Source: Oxalobacteraceae bacterium CAVE-383
Lineage (GTDB): Bacteria > Pseudomonadota > Gammaproteobacteria > Burkholderiales > Burkholderiaceae_D
Assembly (NCBI GenBank): GCA_004134995.1
Contig: REGP01000004.1
Coordinates: 124,001 to 188,000, forward strand
Length of the DNA: 64,000 nt
Reading direction: 5' to 3'
Of this stretch, positions 36,670-47,054 are shown piece after piece. The translations under genes were made by a program, and so were the position numbers. Under the pieces are notes generated by a model. That model was not told the DNA's origin and did no database searches. It worked only from the letters and a program-made list of their open reading frames with translations. Within the stretch, counting starts at the first letter, position 1; every line of letters begins with the position of its first letter.

Positions 36670-38934
36670 TTACTGCCGCACGCAATCCACGAAATAATCC
36701 CGCCGTCCGTTCAATTCCCGCTTCACCAGGCCATGCACATCGGTCTCGAAGCCCGGGAATTTCTCATTGAAATCGCGCGCGAACTTGAGATAGTCGACGA
36801 TAGTCTTGTTGAAGCGCTCTCCCGGAATCAGCAGCGGAATCCCCGGCGGATACGGCGTCAGCAGAATCGACGTGACGCGGCCTTCGAGCTGGTCGATCGG
36901 GACCCGGTCGATTTCCCGGTGCGCCATCTTGGCGAAGGCGTCGGACGGCTTCATCGCCGGCTGCATGTCGGACAGATACATTTCCGTGGTCAGGCGCGCC
37001 ACGTCATAGGATTTATAGGTTTCATGGATCTGCTGGCACAGGTCGCGCAGTCCCAGCCGTTCGTAGCGCACATTGCGGCCCTGGTTGGCGCGGGCGAATT
37101 CCGGCAGGATGCGCCAGATCGGCTGGTTCTTGTCGTAGTCGTCCTTGAACTGCTGCAGCGCGGTCAGCAGGGTGTTCCAGCGGCCCTTGGTGATGCCGAT
37201 GGTAAACATGATGAAGAACGAATACAGGCCGCACTTCTCGACGATAACGCCGTGTTCGGCCAGGTATTTGGTGACGATCGAAGCGGGGATGCCGCTGTCG
37301 CCGAACTTGCCTTCCAGCGACAGCCCGGGCGTGACGATGGTGGCCTTGATCGGGTCCAGCATGTTGAAGCCCGGCGCCAGGTTGCCGAAGCCGTGCCAAT
37401 TGTCCTCGGCCTTGATGACCCAGTCTTCGCGCGAACCGATGCCGTCTTCGGCGAAACTGTCCGGACCCCAGACCTGGAACCACCAGTCCTTGCCCCATTC
37501 CTCATCGATTTTCTTCATGGCGCGGCGGAAATCCAGCGCTTCCAGAATGCTTTCCTCCACCAGCGCGGTGCCGCCCGGCGCTTCCATCATGGCCGCGGCG
37601 ACATCGCACGAGGCAATGATCGAGTACTGCGGCGAGGTCGAGGTGTGCATCAGATAGGCTTCGTTGAAGGCATCCTGGTCGAGCTGCACGCTTTCCGATT
37701 CGCGCACCAGGATCTGCGACGCCTGCGACAGGCCGGCCAGCAGCTTGTGGGTCGACTGGGTCGAAAAAATCATCGATTTCTTGGCGCGCGGGCGATCCTT
37801 GCCGATCGCATGCATGTCCTGGTAGAACTCATGGAAGGTCGCATGCGGCAGCCAGGCTTCGTCGAAGTGCAGCGTGTCGATTTCGCCGTCCAGCATCTGC
37901 TTGAGCGTTTCGACGTTGTAGATCACGCCGTCATAGGTCGATTGGGTGATGGTCAGGATGCGCGGCTTCTTGTTGACGGCTTCGCGCGCGAACGGATTGG
38001 CCTCGATCTTGCGGCGGATGCTGTCCAGCGTGAATTCTTCCAGCGGAATCGGGCCGATGATGCCCAGATTGTTGCGGGTCGGCATCAGGAACACCGGAAT
38101 GGCGCCGGTCATGATGATCGAGTGCAGGATCGATTTGTGGCAGTTGCGGTCGACCACCACGATGTCGCCGGGCGCCACCGTCGAATGCCAGACCATCTTG
38201 TTCGAGGTCGACGTGCCGTTGGTCACGAAATAACAGTGGTCGGCGTTATAGATGCGCGCGGCGTTGCGCTCGGATTCGGCGATCGGGCCGGTATGGTCGA
38301 GCAGCTGGCCGAGTTCCTCGACGGCATTGCAGACGTCGGCGCGCAGCATGTTTTCGCCGAAGAACTGGTGGAACATCTGGCCGATCGGCGACTTCAGGAA
38401 GGCCACGCCGCCCGAGTGGCCCGGGCAGTGCCAGGAATAGGAACCGTCCTGCGCATAGTGCACCAGCGCGCGGAAGAATGGCGGCGACAGGCCGTCCAGA
38501 TAGGATTTGGCTTCGCGGATGATATGGCGCGCCACGAACTCGGGCGTATCCTCGAACATGTGAATGAAACCGTGCAGCTCGCGCAGGATGTCGTTCGGAA
38601 TATGGCGCGAGGTGCGGGTTTCGCCGTACAGATAGATCGGAATGTCGGCGTTCTTGTAGCGGATTTCCTCGACGAAGGCGCGCAGGGATTTCAGCGCGAA
38701 GTCGGTTTCCTCGAAGGAACCGGCGCCGAATTCCTCGTCGTCGATCGAGAGGATGAATGCGGACGCGCGCGATTGCTGCTGCGCGAACTGCGACAGATCG
38801 CCGTAACTGGTCACGCCCAGCACTTCCATGCCTTCGAGTTGCATGGCGTCGGCCAGCGCGCGGATGCCCAGGCCGGAGGTGTTCTCTGAGCGGAAATCTT
38901 CATCGATGATGACGATCGGAAAGCGAAATTTCAT
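36670..38934 (-). CDS. PLP-dependent Orn/Lys/Arg decarboxylase (fold type I)
   Basis: A 754-residue basic amino acid decarboxylase: an N-terminal wing (MKFRFPIVIIDEDFRSENTS), the large PLP domain with SWHCPGHSGGVAFLKSPIGQ, DEAWLPHATFHEFY, and the PLP lysine in STQSTHKLLAGLSQASQ, then a C-terminal domain (LTPYPPGIPLLIPGERF). Lysine, arginine and ornithine enzymes share this architecture; the sequence alone does not settle the substrate, although arginine or lysine are usual for this length. Such enzymes make polyamine precursors or counter acid stress. No antiporter gene is adjacent. Confidence 0.93.
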   Translation of the reverse strand: MKFRFPIVIIDEDFRSENTSGLGIRALADAMQLEGMEVLGVTSYGDLSQFAQQQSRASAFILSIDDEEFGAGSFEETDFALKSLRAFVEEIRYKNADIPIYLYGETRTSRHIPNDILRELHGFIHMFEDTPEFVARHIIREAKSYLDGLSPPFFRALVHYAQDGSYSWHCPGHSGGVAFLKSPIGQMFHQFFGENMLRADVCNAVEELGQLLDHTGPIAESERNAARIYNADHCYFVTNGTSTSNKMVWHSTVAPGDIVVVDRNCHKSILHSIIMTGAIPVFLMPTRNNLGIIGPIPLEEFTLDSIRRKIEANPFAREAVNKKPRILTITQSTYDGVIYNVETLKQMLDGEIDTLHFDEAWLPHATFHEFYQDMHAIGKDRPRAKKSMIFSTQSTHKLLAGLSQASQILVRESESVQLDQDAFNEAYLMHTSTSPQYSIIASCDVAAAMMEAPGGTALVEESILEALDFRRAMKKIDEEWGKDWWFQVWGPDSFAEDGIGSREDWVIKAEDNWHGFGNLAPGFNMLDPIKATIVTPGLSLEGKFGDSGIPASIVTKYLAEHGVIVEKCGLYSFFIMFTIGITKGRWNTLLTALQQFKDDYDKNQPIWRILPEFARANQGRNVRYERLGLRDLCQQIHETYKSYDVARLTTEMYLSDMQPAMKPSDAFAKMAHREIDRVPIDQLEGRVTSILLTPYPPGIPLLIPGERFNKTIVDYLKFARDFNEKFPGFETDVHGLVKRELNGRRDYFVDCVRQ

Positions 38935-39102
38935 ACAGTCTCCAGGACCATGGGTGATTCAAAAAGCGTGGAAGTCGAGCGCGCAAGCCGAACGCGGAAG
39001 CCGAATTCTCGCAGAAATGATCGGCCATGGTGCGGCGAAGGATAAAAAACGGAAAAAAACGGCAAAAATTGCCGAAAAACGTCAATCGAAACAACAATCG
39101 GC

Positions 39103-39636
39103 TTAACGTTTTTCGTATGTCACGAAGGCGTAATCAAATGCCTCATCCGAACCGGGGGGCGAACTTCTGTGCGTCTCGCGCGCGGTCTCTTGCCAGAGCG
39201 CCATGTCCAGCGCGGGGAAAAACGCGTCGCAATCGAAGCGCCGCGCGATTTCGGTGACGATCAGGCGCTGCGCCAGCGGCAGCGCCTCGGCGTAGATTTG
39301 CGCGCCGCCGATGATGAAGGCTTCGTCATCGCCATCGCCATCGCTGCCGTTGCCTTCGCCCGCCAATGCCGCGGCCGCCGCCACCGAAGCGGCGCTTTCG
39401 ACCCCGGCGTGCGCCCATTGCGCATTGCGGGTGATGACGATGTTGCGGCGGTTCGGCAGCGGCCGCCCGATCGAATCGAAGGTCTTGCGGCCCATGATGA
39501 TCGGATGGCCGGTGGTGGTGCGCTTGAAATGCGCAAGATCCTCGGGCAGATGCCAGGGCAGAGTATTGTTGATGCCGATGCCGCGGTTGGCGTCGGTGGC
39601 GACGATGATGGTCAGGCGGGGTTTGATGGAGGGCAT
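39103..39636 (-). CDS. folA: Dihydrofolate reductase
   Basis: A 177-residue FolA reducing dihydrofolate to tetrahydrofolate. Motifs: IVATDANRGIGINNTLPWHLPEDLAHFK, IIMGRKTFDSIGRPLPNRRN and FIIGGAQIYAEALPLAQRL. An acidic Gly/Asp-rich insertion (GEGNGSDGDGDDEA) sits just before the FIIGG strand, coded by short GAT/GGC repeats, and accounts for much of the extra length. thyA, often adjacent in relatives, is about 11 kb away on the same strand. Confidence 0.95.
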   Translation of the reverse strand: MPSIKPRLTIIVATDANRGIGINNTLPWHLPEDLAHFKRTTTGHPIIMGRKTFDSIGRPLPNRRNIVITRNAQWAHAGVESAASVAAAAALAGEGNGSDGDGDDEAFIIGGAQIYAEALPLAQRLIVTEIARRFDCDAFFPALDMALWQETARETHRSSPPGSDEAFDYAFVTYEKR

Positions 39637-39972
39637 TGAGCGGTTCGGTTAATGGCCGGCGGAAAAGCGCCTATCTTACTAGAGTAAAAGGGAACTTTAT
39701 CGTTCGCCCGCCCCCTTATGGCAGTAAAGTATGGCACGAGTGCGCCCCGCACGCGGTTTGCCCCCGGTTTCGTTGCGGTGAATGCACTTTTAATCGCCGC
39801 CGCATCCCCCGGTAAAATCATTTTGTAATATATTTACCAAATCGTGGCCAGCGTAAGACCGCTGGTTTACGCTATCGGATTTTTCAAACAGCGCGGCGAT
39901 TGCCTGCGCGGTCCGGACAGGCAATTCAGACGGAAATTTATGCATTTAATCAGGAGCAACAGGAGCGGAGCG
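39637..39972. other. Intergenic region between divergent folA and opgG
   Basis: No gene is supported here. It holds an AT-rich segment with TGTAATATATTTACC (39824-39838; 11 of 15 match to the HexR consensus, could be chance), a small stem AGCGTAA / TTACGCT near 39852-39875, and the opgG ribosome site. Upstream in-frame ATGs at 39844 and 39940 extend opgG but are less likely starts. Confidence 0.5.
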
Positions 39973-41520
39973 ATGGCGCTGCCGGCATCGATGGCATCGG
40001 TCAATCTCGCGCGCAAGGCGGTGCTGGCGGCCGGATTGCTGTTTGGCGTCATGGCGGCCCAGACGGCTGCGGCCTTCGATTTCAACGACGTGGCCAAAGC
40101 GGCGCAAAGCCTCTCGGCCAAATCGTACAAGAAGCCGGCCGAAAATCTGCCGAAGGATCTCAAGGCGCTGAATTACGATCAGTACAGCGATATCACCTAC
40201 CGCCCCGAAAAAAATGTCTGGCGCGCCGAAAAGCTGCCATTCGAATTGTCGTTCGCGCATGAGGGCGCTTCGTATAACCTGCCGGTGAAGATCAGCGAGA
40301 TTGCAGGCAACAGCATCCGCGAACTGAAATTCAGCCCGGACGCCTTCGATTACGGCAATAACAAGATCGATCCCGAGCAGCTCCGCAATCTTGGTTTCGC
40401 GGGCGTCAGCGTGCAGTACCCGATCAACTCCAACAAAACCAAGGACGATATATTTTCCCTGCTGGGCGCCAGTTATTTCCGCGCGCTGGGCAAAGGCCAG
40501 ACCTACGGCATTACCGCGCGCGGACTGGCGGTCGATACGGCGATGCAGTCGGGCGAGGAATTTCCGCGCTTCGTCGAACTGTGGATTGTCCGTCCCGGCG
40601 CGGCCGACAAGGAATTGACCATTTACGCCCTGCTGGATTCTTCCAGCCTGACCGGCGCCTATCGCTTCGTGCTGCGTCCCGGCGTTGAAACCACGATCGA
40701 CGTCAAGGCCCAGCTGTATCTGCGCAACAACGTGACCAAGCTGGGCATCGCGCCGCTGACCAGCATGTATTTCTTCGGTGAAAACCAGCGCTCCGATGCC
40801 GAGGATGTCCGGCCGGAAGTGCATGATTCGGATGGCCTGATGGTGCATTCCGGCAGCGGGGAATGGATCTGGCGGCCGCTGGTGGATCCGCGCCGTCTGC
40901 TGGTGACCTCGTTCGGCGTCAGGGATCCGAACGGTTTCGGGCTGATGCAGCGCGACCGGCGTTTTTCCAGCTATGAGGATTTGGGCGCGCATTACGAAGC
41001 GCGTCCTAGCCTGTGGGTCACGCCGAAAGGCAAATGGGGCGACGGCCGGGTGGAGCTGGTGCAGATTCCGACGCCGAACGAGGATAACGACAATATCGTC
41101 GCCTACTGGATGCCGGCCAAGTTGCCGCCGTTGGGCAAGCCCTTTGCGATCGAGTACCGTTTGTCGTGGCAGAAGGAAAATGACGCCAAGCCGGCGCTGG
41201 CCTGGGTTTCGCAGACCCGGCGCGGCAACGGCGGACCGTCCGGCAAGCCCGACGACAGCATCCAGCTGAGCGTGGATTTCGAAGGCCTCGCCCTGAAAAA
41301 GCTCTCCAACGACAGCAAATTGAGCGCGGCCATCGACACCGACGACAACGGCCGCCTGCTGGAAACGCGCGTGGTCCGCAACGACGTCACCAACGGCTGG
41401 CGCATGGTGATCCGCCTGCGCCGCAACGATGAGAACAAACCGGTCGAACTGCGCGGCATCCTGCGCACCGGCAATACCGCCCTGTCTGAAACGTGGAGCT
41501 ACATATTACCGCCCAATTGA
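39973..41520 (+). CDS. opgG: Glucan biosynthesis protein G (OpgG/MdoG)
   Basis: A 515-residue periplasmic protein needed for synthesis and branching of osmoregulated periplasmic glucans. The ATG at 39973 has AGGAGCGGAG just upstream and gives a clean signal peptide ([19 protein letters not shown], cleavage near TAAA-FDF). Family blocks: [17 protein letters not shown]-like start of the mature domain, [51 protein letters not shown] and [16 protein letters not shown]. The 3' end overlaps opgH by 28 bp. Confidence 0.93.
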   Translation: MALPASMASVNLARKAVLAAGLLFGVMAAQTAAAFDFNDVAKAAQSLSAKSYKKPAENLPKDLKALNYDQYSDITYRPEKNVWRAEKLPFELSFAHEGASYNLPVKISEIAGNSIRELKFSPDAFDYGNNKIDPEQLRNLGFAGVSVQYPINSNKTKDDIFSLLGASYFRALGKGQTYGITARGLAVDTAMQSGEEFPRFVELWIVRPGAADKELTIYALLDSSSLTGAYRFVLRPGVETTIDVKAQLYLRNNVTKLGIAPLTSMYFFGENQRSDAEDVRPEVHDSDGLMVHSGSGEWIWRPLVDPRRLLVTSFGVRDPNGFGLMQRDRRFSSYEDLGAHYEARPSLWVTPKGKWGDGRVELVQIPTPNEDNDNIVAYWMPAKLPPLGKPFAIEYRLSWQKENDAKPALAWVSQTRRGNGGPSGKPDDSIQLSVDFEGLALKKLSNDSKLSAAIDTDDNGRLLETRVVRNDVTNGWRMVIRLRRNDENKPVELRGILRTGNTALSETWSYILPPN

Positions 41521-44213
41521 CGCCTGTCGCGACGCAGTCCGCTGTCGCCGCCTATCTGGACCGGCTTCCGCTCAGCCCGCATCAACGCGAAAGCCTGCTG
41601 CCGCCGTCGGGCGCGGTCGAGATTGAAGCCGATGCCGCGTTGCGGGCAATGCACGGCAGCCTGGCGGCCGAAGCCGCGAGCGCCACCGGCCTGACCGCGG
41701 TCGGCGCCGGCGCCAATGCCTTCAGTTATTCCCGGCATCATCATCCCGAGGAAGGCGACAGCGCCGCGCAATCGGTACTGGCCAGGCTGTTGCTGGCGTA
41801 CGGCGAACCGAAGCGGGCCGATGCGGCAACCCCGGCCGCAGCCGAGGCCGTTGCTGCCGCCGACGACGCCGGCGATGCGCTGCCGTTGTCGGTAACCCCG
41901 GCCGGCCGGCCGTGCGTTGCCGTGGCGCCGCCGCTGAATCGCAAATCGATGGTGCCGCGTCCCTGGGGCGAACTGAATCCGCTGGTGCGCTGGGTCGATG
42001 TGGCCAATCGCCGTTTCGACCGCCGCTCGGCGCAGCGCAAGGCGGCGCGGCAGGGCATTACGCTGCCGCCGGGGCCGACGCTGGCCTCGGAACGCCGCCG
42101 CCGCCGCGAGGAAGACGCCGAATGGGTCGATGGCCCGGATCCGGTCGGACGCTGGCATCGCAGCGGCAACCTGCGCCGCATGACGCTGTTGTTCCTGATG
42201 CTGCTGCAAACCGGCACCGCGACGTATTTCATGCGCGAGGTGCTGCCGTATCACGGCGGCGAGCCGCTGGAATTGGCCATGCTGGTGCTGTTCGCGGTGC
42301 TGTTCTGCTGGGTTTCCGCCGGTTTCTGGACCGCGCTGATGGGGTTCATGGTGCTCATGGCCGGGCCCAAGGCCGACCGCTACCTGATTTCGCGCGAGAC
42401 GGCGGGGCCCAGGGAAATCGAACCCGACGCGCGCACCGCGATCGTCGTGCCGATCTGCAACGAGGACGTGACGCGGGTTTTTGCCGGACTGCGCGCAACC
42501 TACGAATCGCTCGCGCGCGCCAACGGCGGCAAGGATCTGGCGCATTTCGATTTCTTCATATTGAGCGACAGCGGCCAGGCCGATATCTGCGCCGCCGAAG
42601 TCGATGCCTGGGCCAAATTGTGCGCCGAGGTCAAAGGCTTCGGCCGCATCTTCTATCGGCACCGGGTGCGCCGCGTCAAGCGCAAGAGCGGCAATATCGA
42701 CGACTTCTGCCGCCGCTGGGGCGCCAACTACCGCTACATGATCGTGCTAGACGCCGACAGCGTGATGAGCGGCGATTGCCTGTCGACGCTGGTGCGGCTG
42801 ATGCAGGTCAATCCGGGCGCCGGCATCATCCAGACCGCGCCGCGCGCGGCCGGCCGCGATACCTTGTATGCGCGCATCCAGCAGTTTTCGACGCGGGTCT
42901 ACGGGCCTTTGTTTACGGCCGGGCTGCATTACTGGCAATTGGGCGAATCGCATTTCTGGGGGCATAACGCCATCATCCGGCTGGCGCCGTTCATGCGCCA
43001 TTGCGCGCTGGCGCCGCTGCCCGGCACAGGTCCCATGGCCGGCGAAATCATGTCGCACGATTTTGTCGAGGCGTCGCTGATGCGGCGCGCCGGCTGGTCG
43101 GTCTGGATTGCCTACGACCTGGACGGCAGCTACGAGGAAATGCCGCCGAATCTGCTGGACGAACTCGGCCGCGACCGGCGCTGGTGCCAGGGCAATCTGA
43201 TGAACTTCCGTCTGTTCCTGGCGCGCGGCATGCATCCCGTGCATCGCGGCGTGTTCGCCACCGGCGTGATGGCGTATATCTCGGCGCCGCTATGGTGCCT
43301 GTTCCTGATCCTGTCGACCCTGCTGCTGGCCAGCCATACCCTGATCGATCCGCAATATTTCGTGGCGCCGAAACAGCTGTTCCCGATCTGGCCCGAGTGG
43401 CATCCAGAAAAAGCCCTGGCCTTGTTTACCGCCACCGCCACCTTGCTGTTCCTGCCGAAAATCCTGAGCGTCTTCCTGCTGCTGGTGAAAGGCGCGTCCA
43501 ACTTCGGCGGCGGCCTGCGCCTGCTGTTGAGCATGTTGCTGGAAATGATCTTTTCGATGCTGCTGGCGCCGGTGCGGATGCTGTTCCATACCCGCTTCGT
43601 GCTGGGCGCATTCCTGGGCTGGTCGGCCGGCTGGAAATCGCCGCCGCGCGCCGACAGCCAGACCGGCTGGGGCGAAGCGGTGCGGCGCCACGGCTGGCAC
43701 AGCCTGCTCGGCCTGGCCTGGGGCGGCGGCATCTACTGGCTCAATCCCTCGTACGTCTGGTGGCTGCTGCCGATTACCGGATCGCTGGCGATCTCGATTC
43801 CGATGTCGGTGCTGTCGAGCTGGGTATCGCTCGGCCGCGGCATGCGCCGCCTGGGCCTGTTCCTGATTCCGGAAGAAAAATATCCGCCGCGCGAATTGAA
43901 GGAAACGGTGGCGCATCTGGCGGACGCCGTGCCGCAACGCGGCTTCGTCGAAGCGGTGGTCGATCCGATCTATAACGCATTGCTGTGCGCGGTCGGCCGC
44001 AGCCATCCGGGCCGGCCGGCGGGCGCTACCCATGCGCGGCTGGCGGCGGTGCGCAGAGCCTTGCGCGACGGCCCGCTCAGCCTGACCGAAAAGCAGCGCA
44101 CGATGATTCTCGAGGATCCGCAATTGCTCTCGGCGCTGCATTTCGACGTATGGCATTCCGAGCATGCGCATCCGGCCTGGCGCGCCGCGCTGAGCCGTCC
44201 CAATCCGGCCTGA
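41493..44213 (+). CDS. opgH: Glucan biosynthesis glucosyltransferase H (OpgH/MdoH)
   Basis: A 906-residue inner-membrane GT2 glucosyltransferase that makes the linear glucan backbone from UDP-glucose. Catalytic features: [29 protein letters not shown] (DxD-type), [15 protein letters not shown] and the [15 protein letters not shown] motif. Multiple membrane segments lie around 42180-42370 and 43250-43800. The proposed GTG start at 41493 lies inside opgG (28-bp overlap); the long polar N-terminus leaves the exact start uncertain. It is coupled to opgG and followed by opgD. Confidence 0.93.
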   Translation: MELHITAQLTPVATQSAVAAYLDRLPLSPHQRESLLPPSGAVEIEADAALRAMHGSLAAEAASATGLTAVGAGANAFSYSRHHHPEEGDSAAQSVLARLLLAYGEPKRADAATPAAAEAVAAADDAGDALPLSVTPAGRPCVAVAPPLNRKSMVPRPWGELNPLVRWVDVANRRFDRRSAQRKAARQGITLPPGPTLASERRRRREEDAEWVDGPDPVGRWHRSGNLRRMTLLFLMLLQTGTATYFMREVLPYHGGEPLELAMLVLFAVLFCWVSAGFWTALMGFMVLMAGPKADRYLISRETAGPREIEPDARTAIVVPICNEDVTRVFAGLRATYESLARANGGKDLAHFDFFILSDSGQADICAAEVDAWAKLCAEVKGFGRIFYRHRVRRVKRKSGNIDDFCRRWGANYRYMIVLDADSVMSGDCLSTLVRLMQVNPGAGIIQTAPRAAGRDTLYARIQQFSTRVYGPLFTAGLHYWQLGESHFWGHNAIIRLAPFMRHCALAPLPGTGPMAGEIMSHDFVEASLMRRAGWSVWIAYDLDGSYEEMPPNLLDELGRDRRWCQGNLMNFRLFLARGMHPVHRGVFATGVMAYISAPLWCLFLILSTLLLASHTLIDPQYFVAPKQLFPIWPEWHPEKALALFTATATLLFLPKILSVFLLLVKGASNFGGGLRLLLSMLLEMIFSMLLAPVRMLFHTRFVLGAFLGWSAGWKSPPRADSQTGWGEAVRRHGWHSLLGLAWGGGIYWLNPSYVWWLLPITGSLAISIPMSVLSSWVSLGRGMRRLGLFLIPEEKYPPRELKETVAHLADAVPQRGFVEAVVDPIYNALLCAVGRSHPGRPAGATHARLAAVRRALRDGPLSLTEKQRTMILEDPQLLSALHFDVWHSEHAHPAWRAALSRPNPA

Positions 44214-44236
44214 AGGCTTGAAGCACAAGGAATACG

Positions 44237-45820
44237 ATGAAACGACGCGATTTACTGAAGGCGTCGGCCGCATTGGCCGCCGCCGGCTTTCCCGCCATGC
44301 CGCTATGGGCTGCCTCGGCCGCTTCGGCGGTGACCAAACTCAAGCCGCTGGGCGCGCCGCAGGCGTTCGACTACGCCTGGCTCAAAGGACAGGCGCGCGC
44401 CCAGGCCGGCCATCCCTACCAGGCGCCGGTCGGCGATATTCCGGAGGAGGTCAAGAAGCTGGATTGGGATCAGTTCCAGTCGATTCAGTACCGTGAGGAT
44501 CATGCGCTGTGGGCCAACGACAAGCTGCGTTTTCGCGCGCGTTTCTTTCATCTGGGCCTGTATTTCAAGACTCCGGTGCAGATCTATGAAGTCAACGGCG
44601 GACAGGCGCAGGAGCTGGCCTACGATCCGGCCATGTTCGATTACGGCAAGAGCGGCCTGCATCCCGACAAGCTGCCCAAGGATCTCGGCTTCGCCGGCTT
44701 CCGCATCAATTACCAGAACGACTGGCAGCGCGACATCACGGCCTTTCTCGGCGCCAGCTATTTCCGCGCGGTCGGCGGCGAATACCAATACGGCCTGTCG
44801 GCGCGCGGACTGGCGATCGACACCGCCTTGCCGCGTCCCGAAGAATTCCCCTTGTTTACGACGTACTGGCTGGAGCGGCCGGCCGCATCCTCGAACCGGC
44901 TGGTGGTGTATGCGCTGCTCGACTCGCCCAGCGTGACCGGCGCTTACCGTTTCGAAATCCAGCCGGGCAATACGCTGACGATGGAAGTCGACGCCGCCCT
45001 GTACCCGCGCAAGGCCATCGAACGGCTCGGCATCGCGCCGCTGACCAGCATGTTCCAGTGCGGCGAGAACGACCGCCGCGCCGCCAACGACTGGCGGCCC
45101 GAAATTCACGATTCCGACGGCCTGCAGATCCAGCGCGGCAACGGCGAATGGATCTGGCGGCCACTGGTGAATCCGGCGCAACTGCGTTTCAATGTGTTCC
45201 AGGATGAAAATCCGCGCGGCTTCGGCCTGTTGCAGCGCGACCGCAATTTCGATCATTATCAGGACGACGGCATTTTCTACGATCGCCGGCCCAGCCTGTG
45301 GGTGGAGCCGAAATCGGGCTGGGGCAAGGGGTCGATCCAATTGGTGGAAATCCCGACCGAGGACGAAACCTTCGATAATATCGTTGCCTTCTGGAATCCG
45401 GACAGCAAACCGCAGCCCGGCCAGGAATTGCTGTTTGCCTATCGGCTGCACTGGGGCGCGAAAATGCCGGCCGAATCGCCGCTGGCGCACGTGGTGGCCA
45501 CGCGCACCGGCCAGGGCGGCATCGTGGGCATCCCGCGGACGCATTTTTCCTGGCGGTTTGCGATAGACTTCGCCGGCGGCAAGCTGGCCCAGATGGATCG
45601 CAGTAAAGTGAAGGCTGTCATCGCGGTGTCACGCGGCGCTGTTGAAATAACGTCCACGCGCCCGCTGGACGAGGTGAAGGGTTGCCGCACCATGTTCGAC
45701 CTCAAGCCGGATGCCGGCAATGCGCCCATCGATTTGCGGGTATATTTGACGGCCGACGGGCGGCAGGCATCCGAAACCTGGATTTATCAATGGACGCCGC
45801 CGGCAGATCGCAAATTTTAG
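44237..45820 (+). CDS. opgD: Glucan biosynthesis protein D (OpgD/MdoD), Tat-exported
   Basis: A 527-residue paralogue of OpgG. It begins with a twin-arginine signal (MKRRDLLKASAALAAAGFP), as known for OpgD, which is a Tat substrate, whereas OpgG above has an ordinary Sec signal. Shared blocks: [55 protein letters not shown] and FGLLQRDRNFDHYQDD. OpgD controls glucan backbone structure in the periplasm. AAGGAATACG precedes the ATG. It follows opgH by 23 bp. Confidence 0.93.
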   Translation: MKRRDLLKASAALAAAGFPAMPLWAASAASAVTKLKPLGAPQAFDYAWLKGQARAQAGHPYQAPVGDIPEEVKKLDWDQFQSIQYREDHALWANDKLRFRARFFHLGLYFKTPVQIYEVNGGQAQELAYDPAMFDYGKSGLHPDKLPKDLGFAGFRINYQNDWQRDITAFLGASYFRAVGGEYQYGLSARGLAIDTALPRPEEFPLFTTYWLERPAASSNRLVVYALLDSPSVTGAYRFEIQPGNTLTMEVDAALYPRKAIERLGIAPLTSMFQCGENDRRAANDWRPEIHDSDGLQIQRGNGEWIWRPLVNPAQLRFNVFQDENPRGFGLLQRDRNFDHYQDDGIFYDRRPSLWVEPKSGWGKGSIQLVEIPTEDETFDNIVAFWNPDSKPQPGQELLFAYRLHWGAKMPAESPLAHVVATRTGQGGIVGIPRTHFSWRFAIDFAGGKLAQMDRSKVKAVIAVSRGAVEITSTRPLDEVKGCRTMFDLKPDAGNAPIDLRVYLTADGRQASETWIYQWTPPADRKF

Positions 45821-45832
45821 GGAAATTCCGTA

Positions 45833-47053
45833 ATGAATCAAGTGCATACCGCGGCTGAACAAGCGATTGTCAGGCGCTACCGCGTGCTGGCAATCGGCGC
45901 CGGGGTTTTGCTGGTGCTGACCGTGGCGCTGGCCGCTGTCCTCTTTTTGAAGACGCGCCCCAAGCCGCCCGCGCCGGCCGCCAAGATTGAAACCGCCGCC
46001 GTGCTGCGCGGCGCGATCGAAAAAACCGTGCTGGCGCAGGGCAAGCTGCAGCTGCAAAAATACGTCGACGTGGCGGCCCAGATCAGCGGCCAGATCAGCA
46101 ACGTCGACGTGGCCATCGGCGACAGCGTCAAGGCCGGCCGCAACCTGGTCGAAATCGCGCCGGCGGTGCAGCCGGGCCGCGCAGAAAACAACAAGGCCAC
46201 GCTGGCGCGCCTGAAGGCCGAGCTGGCCGGGCAACAGGCGCAGGCGGAATTCGCGCAATTGCAGTTCCAGCGCCAGACCCAGTTGAAGGAAGCCAACGCC
46301 ACCCGCGAAGACAGCTACGAATCCAGCCGCATGGCCATGTTTTCCGCATCGGCGAAGGTCGACGCGATCAATGCGCAGATCCAGCAGACCGAAGCCACCA
46401 TGCGCGACGACGAGGCCATGCGCAGCCTGAGCCGCGTCAGTGCGCCGATTACCGGCACGGTGGTGGCCTTGTCCGCGCGCGAAGGGCAGATCGTCAACGC
46501 CAATCGCGATGTGCTGCTGCGCATCGCCGATCTCGGCCGCATGACGGTGCAGGCGCTGGTGTCCGAAGAAGACGTCACGCGGCTCGATCCGGGCATGATT
46601 GCCTATTTCACCACGCCGGGCTTTCCGGGCAAGCGCTGGACCGGCAAGCTGCGCCAGATCGCGCCGCTGCCTGCCGAGGGTTCGGGACAGCAGGGCAAGC
46701 GCACCTATTACACCGTGCTGTTCGATGTTGCCAACAACAGCCGCGAACTGATGAGCGGCATGAGCGCCGACATCTGGTTCGTTCTGCAGCACAGCGACGA
46801 TGCCCTGCAGATCCCGGCCGCGGCTTTGCCGCCGCGCGCCGACGCGGACGGCAGCTATCGCATCGGCGTAATGGCGGCGGACGGCAAGGTGTCGCAGCGC
46901 AAGGTGAACGTGGGCATCCGCGCCAGCGATTCGGTGCAGGTATTGTCCGGATTGAAGGAAGGCGAGCGGGTGGTGCTGGGGCCGCTGCCGGCGCTGGCGA
47001 AGGCGGGTAAGGATGGCAATGACGGCAGCAGCGGCGGCGATGGCGGCAAGTAA
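45833..47053 (+). CDS. MacA-like periplasmic adaptor (membrane fusion protein)
   Basis: A 406-residue HlyD/RND-type adaptor with one N-terminal membrane anchor (YRVLAIGAGVLLVLTVALAA), a lipoyl/beta-barrel domain (ISGQISNVDVAIGDSVKAGR), a helical hairpin (~100-190) and the SAPITGTVVALSAREGQIVNA return. It most resembles MacA, which works with an ABC permease and an outer-membrane channel. The channel gene follows at once but no permease gene is adjacent. It starts 12 bp after opgD, so it may be in the same transcript. A Gly/Asp/Ser-rich tail ends the protein. Confidence 0.88.
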   Translation: MNQVHTAAEQAIVRRYRVLAIGAGVLLVLTVALAAVLFLKTRPKPPAPAAKIETAAVLRGAIEKTVLAQGKLQLQKYVDVAAQISGQISNVDVAIGDSVKAGRNLVEIAPAVQPGRAENNKATLARLKAELAGQQAQAEFAQLQFQRQTQLKEANATREDSYESSRMAMFSASAKVDAINAQIQQTEATMRDDEAMRSLSRVSAPITGTVVALSAREGQIVNANRDVLLRIADLGRMTVQALVSEEDVTRLDPGMIAYFTTPGFPGKRWTGKLRQIAPLPAEGSGQQGKRTYYTVLFDVANNSRELMSGMSADIWFVLQHSDDALQIPAAALPPRADADGSYRIGVMAADGKVSQRKVNVGIRASDSVQVLSGLKEGERVVLGPLPALAKAGKDGNDGSSGGDGGK

Positions 47054-47054
47054 G

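Noticed and set aside
36733-38889. 718-codon frame opposite the decarboxylase gene
   Set aside because: Antisense shadow of a clear PLP enzyme gene.
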